A stretch of 64,000 nt of DNA, from NCBI GenBank assembly GCA_023238725.1, contig CM041554.1:23794050-23858049 (forward strand), given 5' to 3'. The translations under genes were made by a program, and so were the position numbers. Numbering within the stretch: position 1 is the first letter of the stretch; the number at the start of each line of letters is the position of its first letter. Of the stretch, positions 39,148 to 49,723 are shown piece by piece. Source of the DNA: Scortum barcoo. Lineage: Eukaryota; Chordata; Actinopteri; Centrarchiformes; Terapontidae. Under the pieces are notes generated by a model that was given only the letters and a program-made list of their open reading frames with translations, was not told the DNA's origin and searched no databases.

Positions 39148-40627
39148 AGTCCTCATAACGTTTTGATCTGACCCTTTTCCGAACTGGTCTTGGACTCCTT
39201 CATCTAACTGAATCTCTGGCTTCTCCTGCAGTGGAATCACAGCGCTTTGTAACCTTTGGTGCTTCACTACCCACTGAAATAGATTCTGCTGTTCCTGGGG
39301 CATATTGGAAATCAATGTCACAGAATCTTCTTTCCTGTCCATTAACTGCAGAGTCATCCCTGGCATCATCAAGAATGTACACAGGATTGTCACAACATGG
39401 ACAGTCTCCTCTCCTAGATTTTGACCCTGGAGATCTTCATACATCTCTTCCTCTGGTTCTCTTGAGCCTTCAACATCTCGGCTCTGTGAACGCGATGCCT
39501 CTTCTCTTGGCGCTTTAACACAATGTGATAATAGCAGTACTGCGAACAACTTCAAATGGTCCTTCGCGGCATTCGTTATACCACTGCCTTCTGAACACCT
39601 TTACGAACACCTTGTCTCCAGGTTGCACTGTGCTCCTCTTTTGCTCTTCAACCCTCTCTTGCACCTCCTACTGCTTTTCCTTCAGAGATATATGCTTGCA
39701 TCTCATCTTCCAAAAGGGCCAGACTTGGATCCCTTTCCACTTGTACGCAAACAAGGCGTTGGCATTTGTCTTCCCGTGACCAGCTCATGAGGTGTCATAT
39801 GCAAATCACGCAGCTCACTCGAGCGACACACCATTAGTGCCAACAAAAGTGCCGCTATCCAATTTAGACCCGTGTGTTGGCAGATTTTAACAGTGTGATT
39901 TTTCAGAACACCATTTTTTACAAATCCCTTGGCTTTGTGGATGATAGACTGCCCCAAAACACTGTTTAATTCCCAGTTTTTGCTAAATCAATTTCACCGT
40001 TTTATCCACAAACTCTTTCCTATTATCGGAAGATATCCGATCTGGGAGTCCCCACCTGCTTATAACCTCTCTACACAAAAACTTGGCAACAGACTGAGCA
40101 TCCTTCCGCTTGGTTGGACAAGCCTCAGGCCATTGTGAAAATCTGTCAACCACGACTAGCATATACCTCGGAGTTGGAATGTAACCAGGAGGAATCATCA
40201 CGCCCCTCCGAACATTATTTTTCAGACAGATAGTACACCTGCCTATGACATAATGAATGTCACTGAATCATCAGTCCTAACAGGTCTGAAGGTGCTACTA
40301 TCAACCCCTCATGATTTTGCCAAAGACCAGTAGAATCTTGAGTGGCCCCTCGGTCTAACCACAAATGTTTATCCATTGCAGGAGCAGCTTCCTGCATTGA
40401 AATCACATCCCTTAAACGTAATTTTGTCTTCCAAATTCACTTCATGAGTGAGCAGAAGAACTTTGCCCAATTTGTCTGCTCCTGTGACTGCTTTTGCAGC
40501 TTCATCAGCTGCTTTATTTCCTCGTGTGACTTTTGACACATCCATTTTATGTGCTGCGCATTTAGCTATCGCTATTTCTTTAGGCTTCATCATAGCATGC
40601 AACAGTTTCATTATTTGAGCTTGATGT
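39118..40627 (-). pseudogene. pol: Older endogenous retrovirus fragment: RNase H end, integrase, pol tail
   Basis: On the minus strand, from 40627 downwards: the C-terminal RNase H block with GNKAADEAAKA (about 40540-40490), an integrase with RYMLVVVDRFS...SSDN (40165-40040), the HTGLNWIAA...RSSELRDLHMTPHEL block (39880-39780), the QPGDKVFVK block (about 39620), and a hydrophilic tail. It is clearly related to the + strand provirus in this window. Relative to that copy, the HX3H half of the integrase zinc domain is missing, and 21 residues that include the first catalytic Asp are deleted in frame (after YIPTPR near 40165). The region of the catalytic Glu (near 39925) is also altered. Several further frameshifts are present. 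Its upstream part continues at 50190-50103, beyond the inserted provirus. Confidence 0.85.
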
Positions 40628-40971
40628 TGAAGTATCTGGAGGTCCACAGACTCACAGGAAATGATAGGAAATTAGATTATAGCAGGATGTTCATATGGTG
40701 GCCCCTGGCTGCCTATAGGATGAGTTAAGGATCCTTAATTTGGTTAACTGATGTGGGGGTCAAAGGTGAGAAAAACAACTTCACTATATAAACCCATAGA
40801 AAACATAGGAAGAGAGGGGATTCATAATTGGCAAGGAACCTCTCACAAGCAATGTGCACTGCTTGTATAGATGCTGTGACTTCTTGCAATAAACTTTATA
40901 TGTAAGTAATACAGCGTCGGCGGAGTCTTCTTCTTCATCTTCACATCAACATCACCTCAAGATAACCATCA
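40628..40971 (+). repeat. 5' LTR of the younger provirus
   Basis: 344 bp, TGAAGTATC...AACCATCA. Contains a TATA-like TATATAA (40785-40791) and AATAAA (40888-40893), so U3, R and U5 are in normal order. Compared by eye with the 3' LTR (348 bp) there are two base substitutions, one 1-bp deletion (CCCC against CCC) and one 5-bp duplication (TTTAC, only in the 3' copy). This near identity indicates a fairly recent insertion or later gene conversion. Confidence 0.95.
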
Positions 40972-40977
40972 TTTTTG

Positions 40978-40995
40978 TGGCGTCACGACGACAAG
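40978..40995 (+). promoter_or_regulatory. Probable tRNA primer-binding site
   Basis: TGGCGTCACGACGACAAG starts 6 bp after the 5' LTR. TGG at this place is the usual complement of the tRNA CCA end. I cannot match it confidently to a tRNA species from memory. Confidence 0.6.
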
Positions 40996-42321
40996 ACGTG
41001 CTGTGGCCTCAGTGACACCAATATCTCCAGCGTTCGGACTCCGGGCTCATATTGCAACTTCGAAGTAAGAGTGAGTCTTTTTCTCACATTGTGGGACGCT
41101 GGTCTGAGCGTTAGGGGGTGTATGTGTGTAAGCTGTTGGGTCACACCGTAAAGAACTGTGTGGGTGTTGATGTGCTGATGTTGAATGCTCCGTTTTAAAT
41201 TTGTTTTTGCGTTTAGGTAGCGCAAAAAAGGGGGGATGACTATAGGTAATAAAGAGATAAAGGAAGTTTAAGTGTAGAATAGAAAAAGAGTAAAAAGAGT
41301 TTAGAGTAAAAGAGTCTAGAGTAAAAAGAGTAAAAGAGTACAGAGTAAAAGAGTAAAGAGTAAAGAGAATAAATGAGTAACGTTAAGTGAGTCAATTAAA
41401 TATGCGGGTAATCAAGAAACGGGCCCCATGTTCTTTTTAAAACCGTAAGACATATGTATTGGCCACTGCGTGAAAGTTTGATTTAAAAGAAGTTAAAAGA
41501 ATAGAGTAAGAGAAGAGTAAAGAGATCAAAGGAAATAAATAGTTAAAGTGAAAGAAGAAAAGGAATAAGAAGTGTTAAGTGTAGAATAGCTTTATTAGTA
41601 ACGATAAGGTGAGCTAAATAACATCATGCGAGATTATTGAAGACGGCGCCCTGAGCTTCTTTAACGGTAAGACGTGTGTAAATTAGCCACTGCGTGAAAA
41701 TAAGCTTTAAGATATAGTTGGAATTGATTAAAATGGGAAAAATAGAGTTAAACCCTGGGCCCAGGGCGCAATTTGGTTGAAAATATATAGTTGTGGTTGA
41801 GTAAGAGTAATAAGGAAAAAGGTAATAAAGGTAAAAGTGTTAAGAAGAAGAAAAAGAGTAACAGAGAAATAAAGGAAATAAAGGAAAGGGAAAGTGAAGC
41901 CGCTAATTAGGATTAAAAGCCCTCTGAGGAGGCCGGGTTAGCCGTGGCCAATAAAACCCTAAAAACTCACTAGAATTGTTTTTTAGGTCGGTTCTAAGGA
42001 ACTGGGGGTGTAGAAAGAAAAATTCAAATTTGTAGGTTCCCACTCGTACATTAGTTGACGAACAATGTCTGAAGCAGCCTCTTTTTGAATATCTGCACCT
42101 CATTTGGTAGCAAAAATTTAGGATAATAATAAGAGAGAAACAGGGAGCGGCGAAAAGCATGCTATTAGGATAGTATGAATGAGTTGAAACTTTAAGAGTG
42201 TAGTTTGTGTTTTTGGGGTAATGTTGAATTAACTATAATATTGTTTTGTGAGGTTATAGAGGGGTTTGGTTGCTGGATGATCAGTCTCTCTCTATCTCTC
42301 CTTCTCTCTCTTTGTCTGCCC

Positions 42322-42354
<33 letters not shown>

Positions 42355-43977
42355 GAGCGCTGTCCCGGGTGTGTGAACGATTGGATGTGTGTTGGTTGAC
42401 TTGATTGTTTTTGTAAAGTCTATGAATCCTTTTGGAGGGACTATGAGTCTGTTTAGAGGACAATGAGCCCACAAAAGGATTAGTTAAAGTCTATGAATCT
42501 TTTTTGGGGGACTATGAGCCTGTTTAGAGGACAATGAGCCCACAAAAAGATTAGTTAAGGTGTGAATGTTTGATGCATATATAAGCACACACATTTTAGA
42601 CGTACATAAGTACAACACAAGTGTGAATGCGTCCCTGTCCTGTTTTCTGTTAATAAAGTGGATTCTGTTGATGCTTGTGGGATTGTTGAGTTGGCTGGTC
42701 AGTGGAATGAGTGTTGGTTGTTGCCTGTTGTTGAGAGTTGGTTTGGGTGAATGTTGGAGACTTTAGTAACTGGGAGATGTGTATCCTCTGAGCGCTTGAC
42801 TGGACTGGAAGTGAGGTGTCAAGTTTAGGAGGCGGAGTAAGGGGGGTGTCCTATGTAGAGAGTGCCAATAGAATTGTTTGTTGTAATAAGAGGGGTGGAG
42901 AAGAACCTCCTCGTTTCTTTTTCCCTCACTCCCCCACCCTTTCTTTACTCTGACTCTCGCTCTCTGATAAAGGGAAAAGAGTGTTTTAGGGGTGATATTA
43001 GGAGACTTGGAAGGCTATTGTTAAAATAAATAAATAAATAAATAAATACAATAATAAATGTAAATTAGTTGTAGTGATAAATATAATAAATAATATTATA
43101 ATAGAATTATAACTTAAAGGTTTGGGGTTGATAAAATTTGAGAAGTGGAAATATCTACCTTAGATATAAGAATTAAGTGTTGGCAGATAATGTGTGGACA
43201 ATGCAGTGAAATGCTTTTGAAATTGTGATGAATACATGAGATATTGAACTTTTCTTTGTTTTTTCTCTTTTCTTCATCACTCACTGCTGTTGTGTGAGAG
43301 CTTGGGGAGGAGACGAGCCCAGACGTGAAGACAATTGGCCTGAGGAGTCATGTGGACTGAAGCCTGCTGGTGACAGTGTCTGCAGCTTCTGAATCCAGAC
43401 TGATCAAAAAGGCCAGTGCAGTTTTATCCACAAACTCTTTTACCTGCTTTTGAACACATGCGCATACACTTATTCTGGGAAATAGTATTGATGTGTATTG
43501 GGGTTGTTTTTACATGAGATTTTAGGTGTAGTTGTAGGTTACACAAAAGAAGCTTGGCAACTGACTGACTATTTACTACATTTGATTATTGGGTTTATGT
43601 ATTGTCAAGAGTGGTAATTGTTGCATTACAGGACTGAGGTCTATGCTGATTTGAGTTGTATTGGAGAATCCATCTGTGATTATTTGATGATGTTAAGGTT
43701 GGCTGGGAAGAGGTTTGTTTTGCTGTGACTGAGAGTTTTGTGTTTATATAGGATTGGTTTGGTGCATATTTGTAGGATATTGGGGTGTTTTATTTGCGAT
43801 TAGATAATTGATGTGTCTCATTTAATTCACTTAGCAGTAAACAAATAATAATAATAATAATAATAATAATTTTCATTTCTTGTCACTTATTGTGTTAAAT
43901 TAGTGGTTCATACTTAATTTTAGTTTTAGCAATTAAAGTCTTAATTTACAAAGAGGACCTACAAGGATACTGGCACA
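40996..43977 (+). other. Long non-coding leader of the provirus with tandem duplications
   Basis: About 3 kb lie between the primer-binding site and gag, much longer than a usual retroviral leader, with no credible frame. It contains A-rich GAGTAAA-type repeats (41281-41370, 41505-41600, 41800-41885). A diverged duplication of about 222 bp repeats CGTAAGACATATGTATTGG (41443) as GGTAAGACGTGTGTAAATTA (41666). A 71-bp tandem repeat (42414-42484 and 42485-42555) is well conserved. There are also GT (42331-42354), AAAT (43025-43048) and AAT (43845-43870) microsatellites. It may hold the packaging signal and splice donors. Confidence 0.7.
42414..42555 (+). repeat. Two-copy 71-bp tandem repeat in the provirus leader
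   Basis: The copies start at TAAAGTCTATGAATCC (42414) and TAAAGTCTATGAATCT (42485). Both contain ACTATGAG(T/C)CTGTTTAG and GGACAATGAGCCCACAAAA and differ at few positions. Confidence 0.9.
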
Positions 43978-44619
43978 ATGTCAAAGGTGGACCGAAAAAA
44001 CTCGAAAGCAGTTACCCCTGTTGAAGTGGTACAAAAGAACAATTGCTTAGTTAAAAATATTGCGAAAATATCTGAGAAATAGCATAAGCGTTGGCCTAAT
44101 ATTGAACAGCCCTGGCCAGGTGGAAGGGACTCTCAACCCAGATGTGGTTAAAACTATGAAAGTGCTGGTGTCTACATATAAAGCAGACCAGAAGAAAGGC
44201 AAGAAAGGAGAAGAAACGCAAGGAGAAGCGACAGATGGAGCTCAGCATCTTGCAGCTGTTTGAAGAAGAAGGACAGAGGATTGATTGAGGCTGCAAATGA
44301 GAAGCTTGATCAAGGTATAGAAAAGATGAACAAAAATGCAAAGGAGACGGAGAAATTGATGGCTGAGATCAATACACCTTTCTCACATGTGGATGCAGTG
44401 AAGAAACCACCACCATATGAGAAGGAGGTGAAGTTTAAGGAAATTTATCCTCAGCTCCCTGTGATCTGCCAGGAGGGAAATTATCGTGGACATTTTGCCA
44501 GGGAGTGCAACAGGTCAGGAGGATACTTCAGAGGAAATTTCAGAGGAGGCTTCAGAGGCCAACCAAGGGTGTCTCAAGGACCGGTGAACCCTTATAGGAG
44601 CCCGGAGCCAGGATTTTAG
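43978..44619 (+). pseudogene. gag: Defective gag: matrix-like start, PPPY, zinc knuckle; capsid not seen
   Basis: ATG at 43978 opens a 34-codon frame ended by TAG at 44080. A frame change follows into a matrix-like pattern (RWPNIEQPWP near 44090 and GTLNPDVV near 44130). Another shift leads to the 44260 frame. This carries a PPPY late-domain motif (44407-44418), a YPQLPV segment (about 44446-44463), one nucleocapsid knuckle (44467-44508) and an Arg/Gly-rich end (FRGNFRGGFRGQ). The knuckle fits CX2CX4HX4C except that the second Cys is Gly. About 200 codons in all leave no room for a capsid domain of roughly 250 residues between YPQLPV and the knuckle, so an internal deletion is likely. The product could not form a normal particle. 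Confidence 0.8.
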
Positions 44620-44689
44620 GGGTGCCCAGAGAACTCGAGAGGGAGGTGTCAGCTGGTAGTATCAGGGCCGGAGAGAGATCCAACTGTAA

Positions 44690-45030
44690 GGGTGAAGATA
44701 AATAATAGACCATTGGAAGCAATGGTTGATAGCGGAGCTGCCTTCACCTGTATTCGGCCTGAAGATGCTATACATCTCCCCATGTCTAGGTCAATTGATC
44801 CGGACAATCGGGTTTGAGGGAGTTAAACAGCTGATTCCTCTCACTAAACCAATTGAGCTCTGTTATAAAGATCAGAAGATCATAATGCCTATATTGGTAT
44901 CGGAACATACACGTATAGCACTTTTGGGAAGAGATGCTTTGTGTAGACTGAACTGTATAATAAAATGCACACCAGACGGCTGTCTAGTGGAACTGTCAGA
45001 AGATGTGGCTCATCAATTAGCATTGAAAGC
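44690..45030 (+). pseudogene. pro: Retroviral aspartic protease, frameshifted
   Basis: The frame through 44690 gives VKINNRPLEAMVDSGAAFTC, with the catalytic DSG at 44728-44736. About 50 bp later the homology moves to the next frame (44726-45622), which continues the fold with EHTRIALLGRDALCRLNC (LLGRD helix motif near 44920-44935). One single-base shift therefore separates the active site from the C-terminal half. The gene lies directly after gag, as in gamma-type gag-pro-pol, and would normally process Gag and Pol. Confidence 0.82.
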
Positions 45031-45540
45031 AGAAACTGAAGTTTCTTCAGTATCTTGGATTGGATGCCTCAGCCAGGATTTCTTGAAGCCTGCTAAGCTG
45101 TGGGAGAAGTTTATTGCAGTAAACATGCCAGATGCGAAGATTCCAGAGTATCCGTTACACTGTACTCTCAAATATTTTAAGAATGCTGTTCAGAGGGACT
45201 CTGATGAATGGTTAAGTCGGCAGCCAAAGCAAGTTCACCTCACATCAAGCTGTATAATTTTGGGACCACAAGGAGCAGCCATGAAGATAAACAGAGATGA
45301 CTATTTGGATGAAGAGTTTGACATTGAGAAGAGTGTGCCTCATGTGACCTTGCTGGTGTCTGAAAACTTTGCACAGAAGCATTTGGGAGAAATGATGGCA
45401 GAAGCAGAGGAAGCTACTTTTCTGCCATTAAAGGAAAATCTGGCCATTTGGAGGAGTGAAGACCAGCGGTTTATTAAGATTATGATTTCTGCAAAAGGGA
45501 CAGGACAACCACAAATGGTGCAGATGACACAGGAGTCAAT
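45030..45540 (+). CDS. 2H-phosphoesterase-like segment between protease and RT
   Basis: This lies at about residues 102-272 of the 298-codon frame 44726-45622, the longest unbroken frame of the provirus. It shows LHCTLKYF (His at 45158-45160, Thr at 45164-45166) and PHVTLLVS (His at 45341-45343, Thr at 45347-45349). These match the HxTLK(F/Y) and PH(V/I)TL motifs of LigT/ThpR-like 2H phosphoesterases, which hydrolyse cyclic or 2'-5' phosphodiester bonds in RNA. The two His are 61 residues apart, shorter than the roughly 80 I recall for the family, so the fold may be compact or shortened. A third HLT (His 171 of the frame) lies between. The position between PR and RT is not usual for any retroviral domain I know. 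The assignment rests on motifs only; the segment could be an unrelated linker. Confidence 0.5.
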
Positions 45541-45599
45541 TTGTAGTGCTCAGATGGAGCTAAATTCTATGAAAGAGGAGATGTTGAGAAAAGTACCAG

Positions 45600-46862
45600 A
45601 ATGTTTGTGGTCTCTGGCATAGCACTGATATAGGACTGGTGAAATCAGCTCAACCAGTGAGAGTGGAACTCCGACCAGGAGTCAGACCACCTTGGCAGAG
45701 TCAGTATCCACTGAAAAAGGAAGCAATTCAAGGAATTGAACCTCAAATTGAAGGACTTGTGAAAGCAGGTGTTTTGAAGACGACACAGAATCCTCAGTGT
45801 AATACGCCTTTGTTGCCGTTGGAAAAGCCGGATGGTTCATATCGCCTGGTTCATGATTTAAGAGCAGTAAACGAGGTAGTAGCCGATTTTCCAGCAGAAG
45901 TGCCAGATCCTCATACTTTGTTGGCTCAAATTCCTCCAGATGCGGCATATTTTACAGTACTAGACTTATGTGGTGCGTTTTTTAGTGTTCCACTTAGTAT
46001 TGAGAGTTGAGGTCTTTTTGGATTTACATTCAATGGACAGTTTTATGAGTATACAAGGTTGCCACAGGGGTTTAAACATAGCCCTCACATTTTTAATAAA
46101 GTGTTGAGAGAAGACCTGACAGGGATTAATCAGGTAGTGACAAGTACGGTGATACAATATGTGGATGATATTATTATTTGTTCACCTGATGAGGAAACAT
46201 GCCACAAGGACTCAATCAAATTTTTACAGATATTGGCAGAAAGGGGACACAAAGCCTCTCAGAAGAAGTTGCAGTATTGCCAGGAGAAAGTGGTCTATTT
46301 GGGTCAAACTATATCAAAGGGACATAGAAGTATATCTCCTAGTCACTTAGAAGCTATTCGTAAGGCCCCAAAACCCAGAACAGTTAAAGAGATGATGACA
46401 TTTCTTGGCATAGCTGGCTATTCTTCAGCATGGGTGGAGGAATATGCTAGTTTAGCAGGGCCTCTGAGAGCAATGATTAAAGACACTGCTAATGCTCAGT
46501 TGCATTGTAATCTTTCCTGGACTCAGGATGGGTTGGTTGCATTTGAGACTATTAAGCAGAGATTGCAAGAAGCTCCTGCATTAGCACTTCCAGATTATTC
46601 TAAGAATTTTCTGTTGTATGTGTCTACATCAACTGGGGATAAATATGCTTGTGCAGTTCTTTGTCAGCCGACAGGTACGGGGACAACTCCTCAACCTATT
46701 TCATACTACTCTACAGCCTATTCAGAAGTGGAACTAGGGTTACCACTATGTTATAGAGCATTGGTGGGAGTCTATTTGATGTATGAAAAGGCGTCATCTG
46801 TCACGATGGGTTATCCAGTGACAATTCTTACTCATCATAGTCTCAGAAATCTTCCTGAATTA
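45600..46862 (+). pseudogene. pol: Reverse transcriptase, interrupted by one TGA
   Basis: After a frame change near 45610 the frame from 45639 gives VRVELRPGVRPPWQSQYPL, RLVHDLRAVNEVV and FTVLDLCGAFF (catalytic Asp at 45963-45965). A TGA at 46008-46010 interrupts the same frame, which then resumes with LFGF, LPQGFKHSP (46059) and YVDD (46158-46169). The thumb and connection follow with FLGIAGYSSAWVEEYA and ISYYSTAYSEVE. The frame ends at 46865 in the connection domain. The block order and the VHDLRAVN wording place it with class I (gamma/epsilon-like) enzymes. The catalytic Asp residues are retained, but the stop prevents a full product without readthrough. Confidence 0.9.
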
Positions 46863-46865
46863 TGA

Positions 46866-47630
46866 TAAATACACACTGACTATGCCCAGACTTAGAGATT
46901 ATCATAGGCTTCTGGAGCAGGAAGATGTGACCTTAGTAAGGTGTGTAACAGTGAATCCAGCTGAGTATTTGCCAACCTCAGAAGATGAGGGAGCCACATG
47001 ATTGTGTTCAAGAAGCAGAAAGATATTCAAGGTTGAGATCAGATTTGCAAGCTCTTCCATTGCAGGAGGCAGATGTGGAGTATTGGACAGATGGATCTTG
47101 TTATCGTGTGGGAGACAAGTTGAGTGCTGGCTATGCAGTAGTGAAAGCTGAAGGAAAGGGTTTTGTTGTTGTGAAAGCTGGATTGGTACCACAGCCTGCA
47201 TCTGCGCAACTTGCTGAACTTGTGGGGTTAACTGAAGCATGTTTGCTAGCAGAAGACAAGCGAGTGACAATATATACAGATTCTGCAGTATGCTCATAAT
47301 GTATGTCACTTGTTTGGAGCAGTGTGGAAGAATAGAGGGTTTAAGAAAACAGATGACTCTCCAATACAACATCATGCTCAAATAATGAAGCTGTTGCATG
47401 CTATGATGAGACCTAAGGAGATAGCAATAGCTAAGTGTGCAGAACATAGAATGGATGCATCAAGAGTCACACAAGGCAATAAAGCTGCCGATGAAGCTGC
47501 TAAAGCAGTTACTGGGGCAGATAAATTGGGAAAAGTCCTTCTGGTAACTCATGAAGTGGACTTGGAAGATAAGATTACATCTAGAGATGTAATTGTAATG
47601 CCAGGAAGCTGTTTCTGCAGTAGATAAGCA
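46866..47630 (+). pseudogene. pol: RNase H domain with three frame changes
   Basis: Connection residues YDKYTLTMPRLRDYHRLLEQ lead, after a shift near 46995, into the RNase H fold. YWTDGSC carries the first catalytic Asp (47090-47092), AQLAELVGLTEAC the Glu (47216-47218) and VTIYTDSA the second Asp (47279-47281). A single-base shift near 47289 precedes the AHNVCHLFGAVWKN block. GNKAADEAAKA carries the fourth Asp (47490-47492). The D-E-D-D set is complete at residue level but spread over three frames. The same region of the older minus-strand copy is where this provirus inserted. Confidence 0.87.
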
Positions 47631-48740
47631 GCTGTGGAAAGATCGAGGTGCATCTCAAGATTCTACTGGCCTCTGGAGAAATCATGAGGGACTGATTGTA
47701 GCCCCCGCAGACCTGTTAGGTCTGATGATTCAGGAAGCACCATGGGTTAGCTCATGTTGCAAGGGGGGAGATGAAAAGAAAAATCATGAAAGAGTATGGT
47801 TTTTGGGCACCATATTTGTTGGAACAAATTGATCATGTTATCAGCAGGTGTACTATCTGTCTGAAAAACAATGTCCAGGAGGGGAGTAATGGTTCCTCCT
47901 GGTTACATTCCAACTCCGAGAGGTCCGATGCGTGAGCTAGTTGTGGACTTTGTGGACATGGTTAAACCAGTTGAAGGGAAAAGATATATGCTGGTTGTTG
48001 TTGATAGATTTTCACGCTGGCCTGAGGCCTGTCCAACTAAGCGTAAAGACGCTCAGTCGGTTGCCAAGTTTTTGTGCAGGGAAGTTATTAGCAGGTGGGG
48101 ACTTCCTGATTGAATTTCTTCGGATAATGGAAGAGAGTTCGTGGATAAAACAGTAAAACTGATTTTACAAAAATTGGGAATTAAACAGCGTCTTGGAGCA
48201 GTCTACCATCCACAAAGCCAAGGGATTTGTGAGAAAATGAATGGTGTCTTGAAGAACCGTATTCTTAAGATCTGTCAACATACTGGTTTAAATTGGATAG
48301 CTGCACTTCCATTAGCATTAATGGTGTGTCGCTCAAGCGAGCTGCGGGACCTGCACATGACACCTCATGAGCTGGTGACAGGAAGGTTAATGCCAACCCC
48401 TTGTTTGCATACAAGTGGGAAGGGACCGAGCCTGGCTCTCTTAGAAGATGAAATGCGGGCATATGTTGCCTATATGTCCACATTGCATAAAAGAATATCT
48501 GCATATGTTTCTGACAGGCAAAAACGAGATGAGGTGCAGGAGAGACTCAGTGAGCAAAGGAGGAGCACAGTGCAACCTGGAGATAAGGTGTTCGTAAAGG
48601 TATTCAGGAGGAAGTGGTATAACGAACGTCCGTGAAGGACCATTTGAAGTTGTTCGCAGTACTGGAACTGCAGTCCAGGTTAAGGGGTCTCCTACATGGT
48701 ATCATCTATCGCATTGTGTTAAGGCTCCAAAGGAAGAGAT
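47631..48740 (+). pseudogene. pol: Integrase with complete HHCC and DD35E but broken frame
   Basis: The N-terminal zinc site has HX3H (His at 47741 and 47753) and CX2C (Cys at 47849 and 47858) in one frame. The core frame from 47871 starts with VPPGYIPTPRGPM and has the first Asp in VVDFVD (47946-47948). A TGA at 48111-48113 interrupts it. The second Asp lies in SSDNGREF (48123-48125), and the Glu in GICEKMNG (48231-48233) follows with exactly 35 residues between. The QPGDKVFVKVFRRKW block (about 48570-48615) and, after a shift, GPFEVVRS...SHCVKAP (48637-48735) form the C-terminal SH3-like domain. At least three shifts and one stop remove function. The minus-strand relative has no stop at the 48111 position. 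Confidence 0.9.
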
Positions 48741-49155
48741 TGTACCCTCTCAGAGTGAAGATGTTGAGGGTTCTAGAGAGCCAGAGGAAGATCGTCAGGC
48801 AGTGGACAATGTTGATGGTTGTGTGTCTGTTTTTAATGATGCCGGAGATATTGATGCAGATAATGGACAGGGAGGAAAATTCAGTGAAATTGACTTCCAA
48901 TATGTCCCAGAGACAGAAGATTTTGTTTCAGGGCAGAGTGAAGCGCCAAAGGTGTCGAAGGACTGCGACTCCACTGCAAGTACGCGAAGGAGTCCAAGAC
49001 CAGTTCGTAAAAGGGTCAGACCAAAAAGGACATCAGAGAGGGGGAATATTATGAGAAGGGACTCAGACGTCTACATCTGGACAATGACAAGGAGAGGAAG
49101 TCCAAGAAGATGTGATGTACTGCTCATCTCAGAACAAGTGCCACTACACCTGTAA
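48741..49155 (+). pseudogene. Hydrophilic pol C-terminal tail
   Basis: The frame 48802-49155 follows the integrase SH3-like domain. It is acidic first (DNVDGCVSVFNDAGDIDADN) and basic later (RSPRPVRKRVRPKR). A related tail occurs in the older minus-strand copy (FCDIDFQYAPG against FSEIDFQYVPE), which supports it as coding in the ancestor. Similarity between the two copies stops just after the basic stretch. There the minus copy goes on into the immunoglobulin-like domain and this copy does not. No function known to me. Confidence 0.6.
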
Positions 49156-49723
49156 AATGTTTTATGTATTTGTGCATGCATTTTTATGTATTACTATTAG
49201 AATTAGCTACTATTTTGGAGTTTCTTATTATATGAAGGAAATGTATAAGTATAGCATATTCTATCATTTATTTGATGATGTTTGATAAGAGGTGAATATA
49301 CTGGAGCCTCAGATGTTTTTTTCTTTTTCGAATATCTAGGGAAATGGGTGTTAGGTAGGGACAGGTCCATTGGAAGGTACGATGGGTCGACCAGCCTGAA
49401 CTTGGACATTGTTTTGATTTTTATTTTCTGAGGTATTCATGTATATTTACTTATGTAATCTTTCTATACTCAGTATGTTGTAGATTCCTCCAGTTTTAAT
49501 TGGTTTGGAGTACAATAGGTGGCTGCCTAGGGTAAAGGGGCCGTGAGAGAATTTTCCCGTCTAGATTGTTTGAGGGATTTTAAGAAAGAAGGTTGCCAGA
49601 TGGGTTTTTCGCTCTCACACTCCATAAATTTGTAGGAGTGTTAAAATGGAGACATACATTAGGAGGAACTATTCAGTTATTGTAATATGTATATGTTTGT
49701 GATATTTCTTTGCTTGTTTTTTT
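49156..49723 (+). other. Post-pol region without recognisable env
   Basis: About 570 bp with only short frames. There is no signal peptide, no furin site followed by a fusion peptide, no CKS17-like or CX6CC motif and no membrane anchor. An intact env would need well over 1 kb, so env appears to be lost. Confidence 0.7.
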
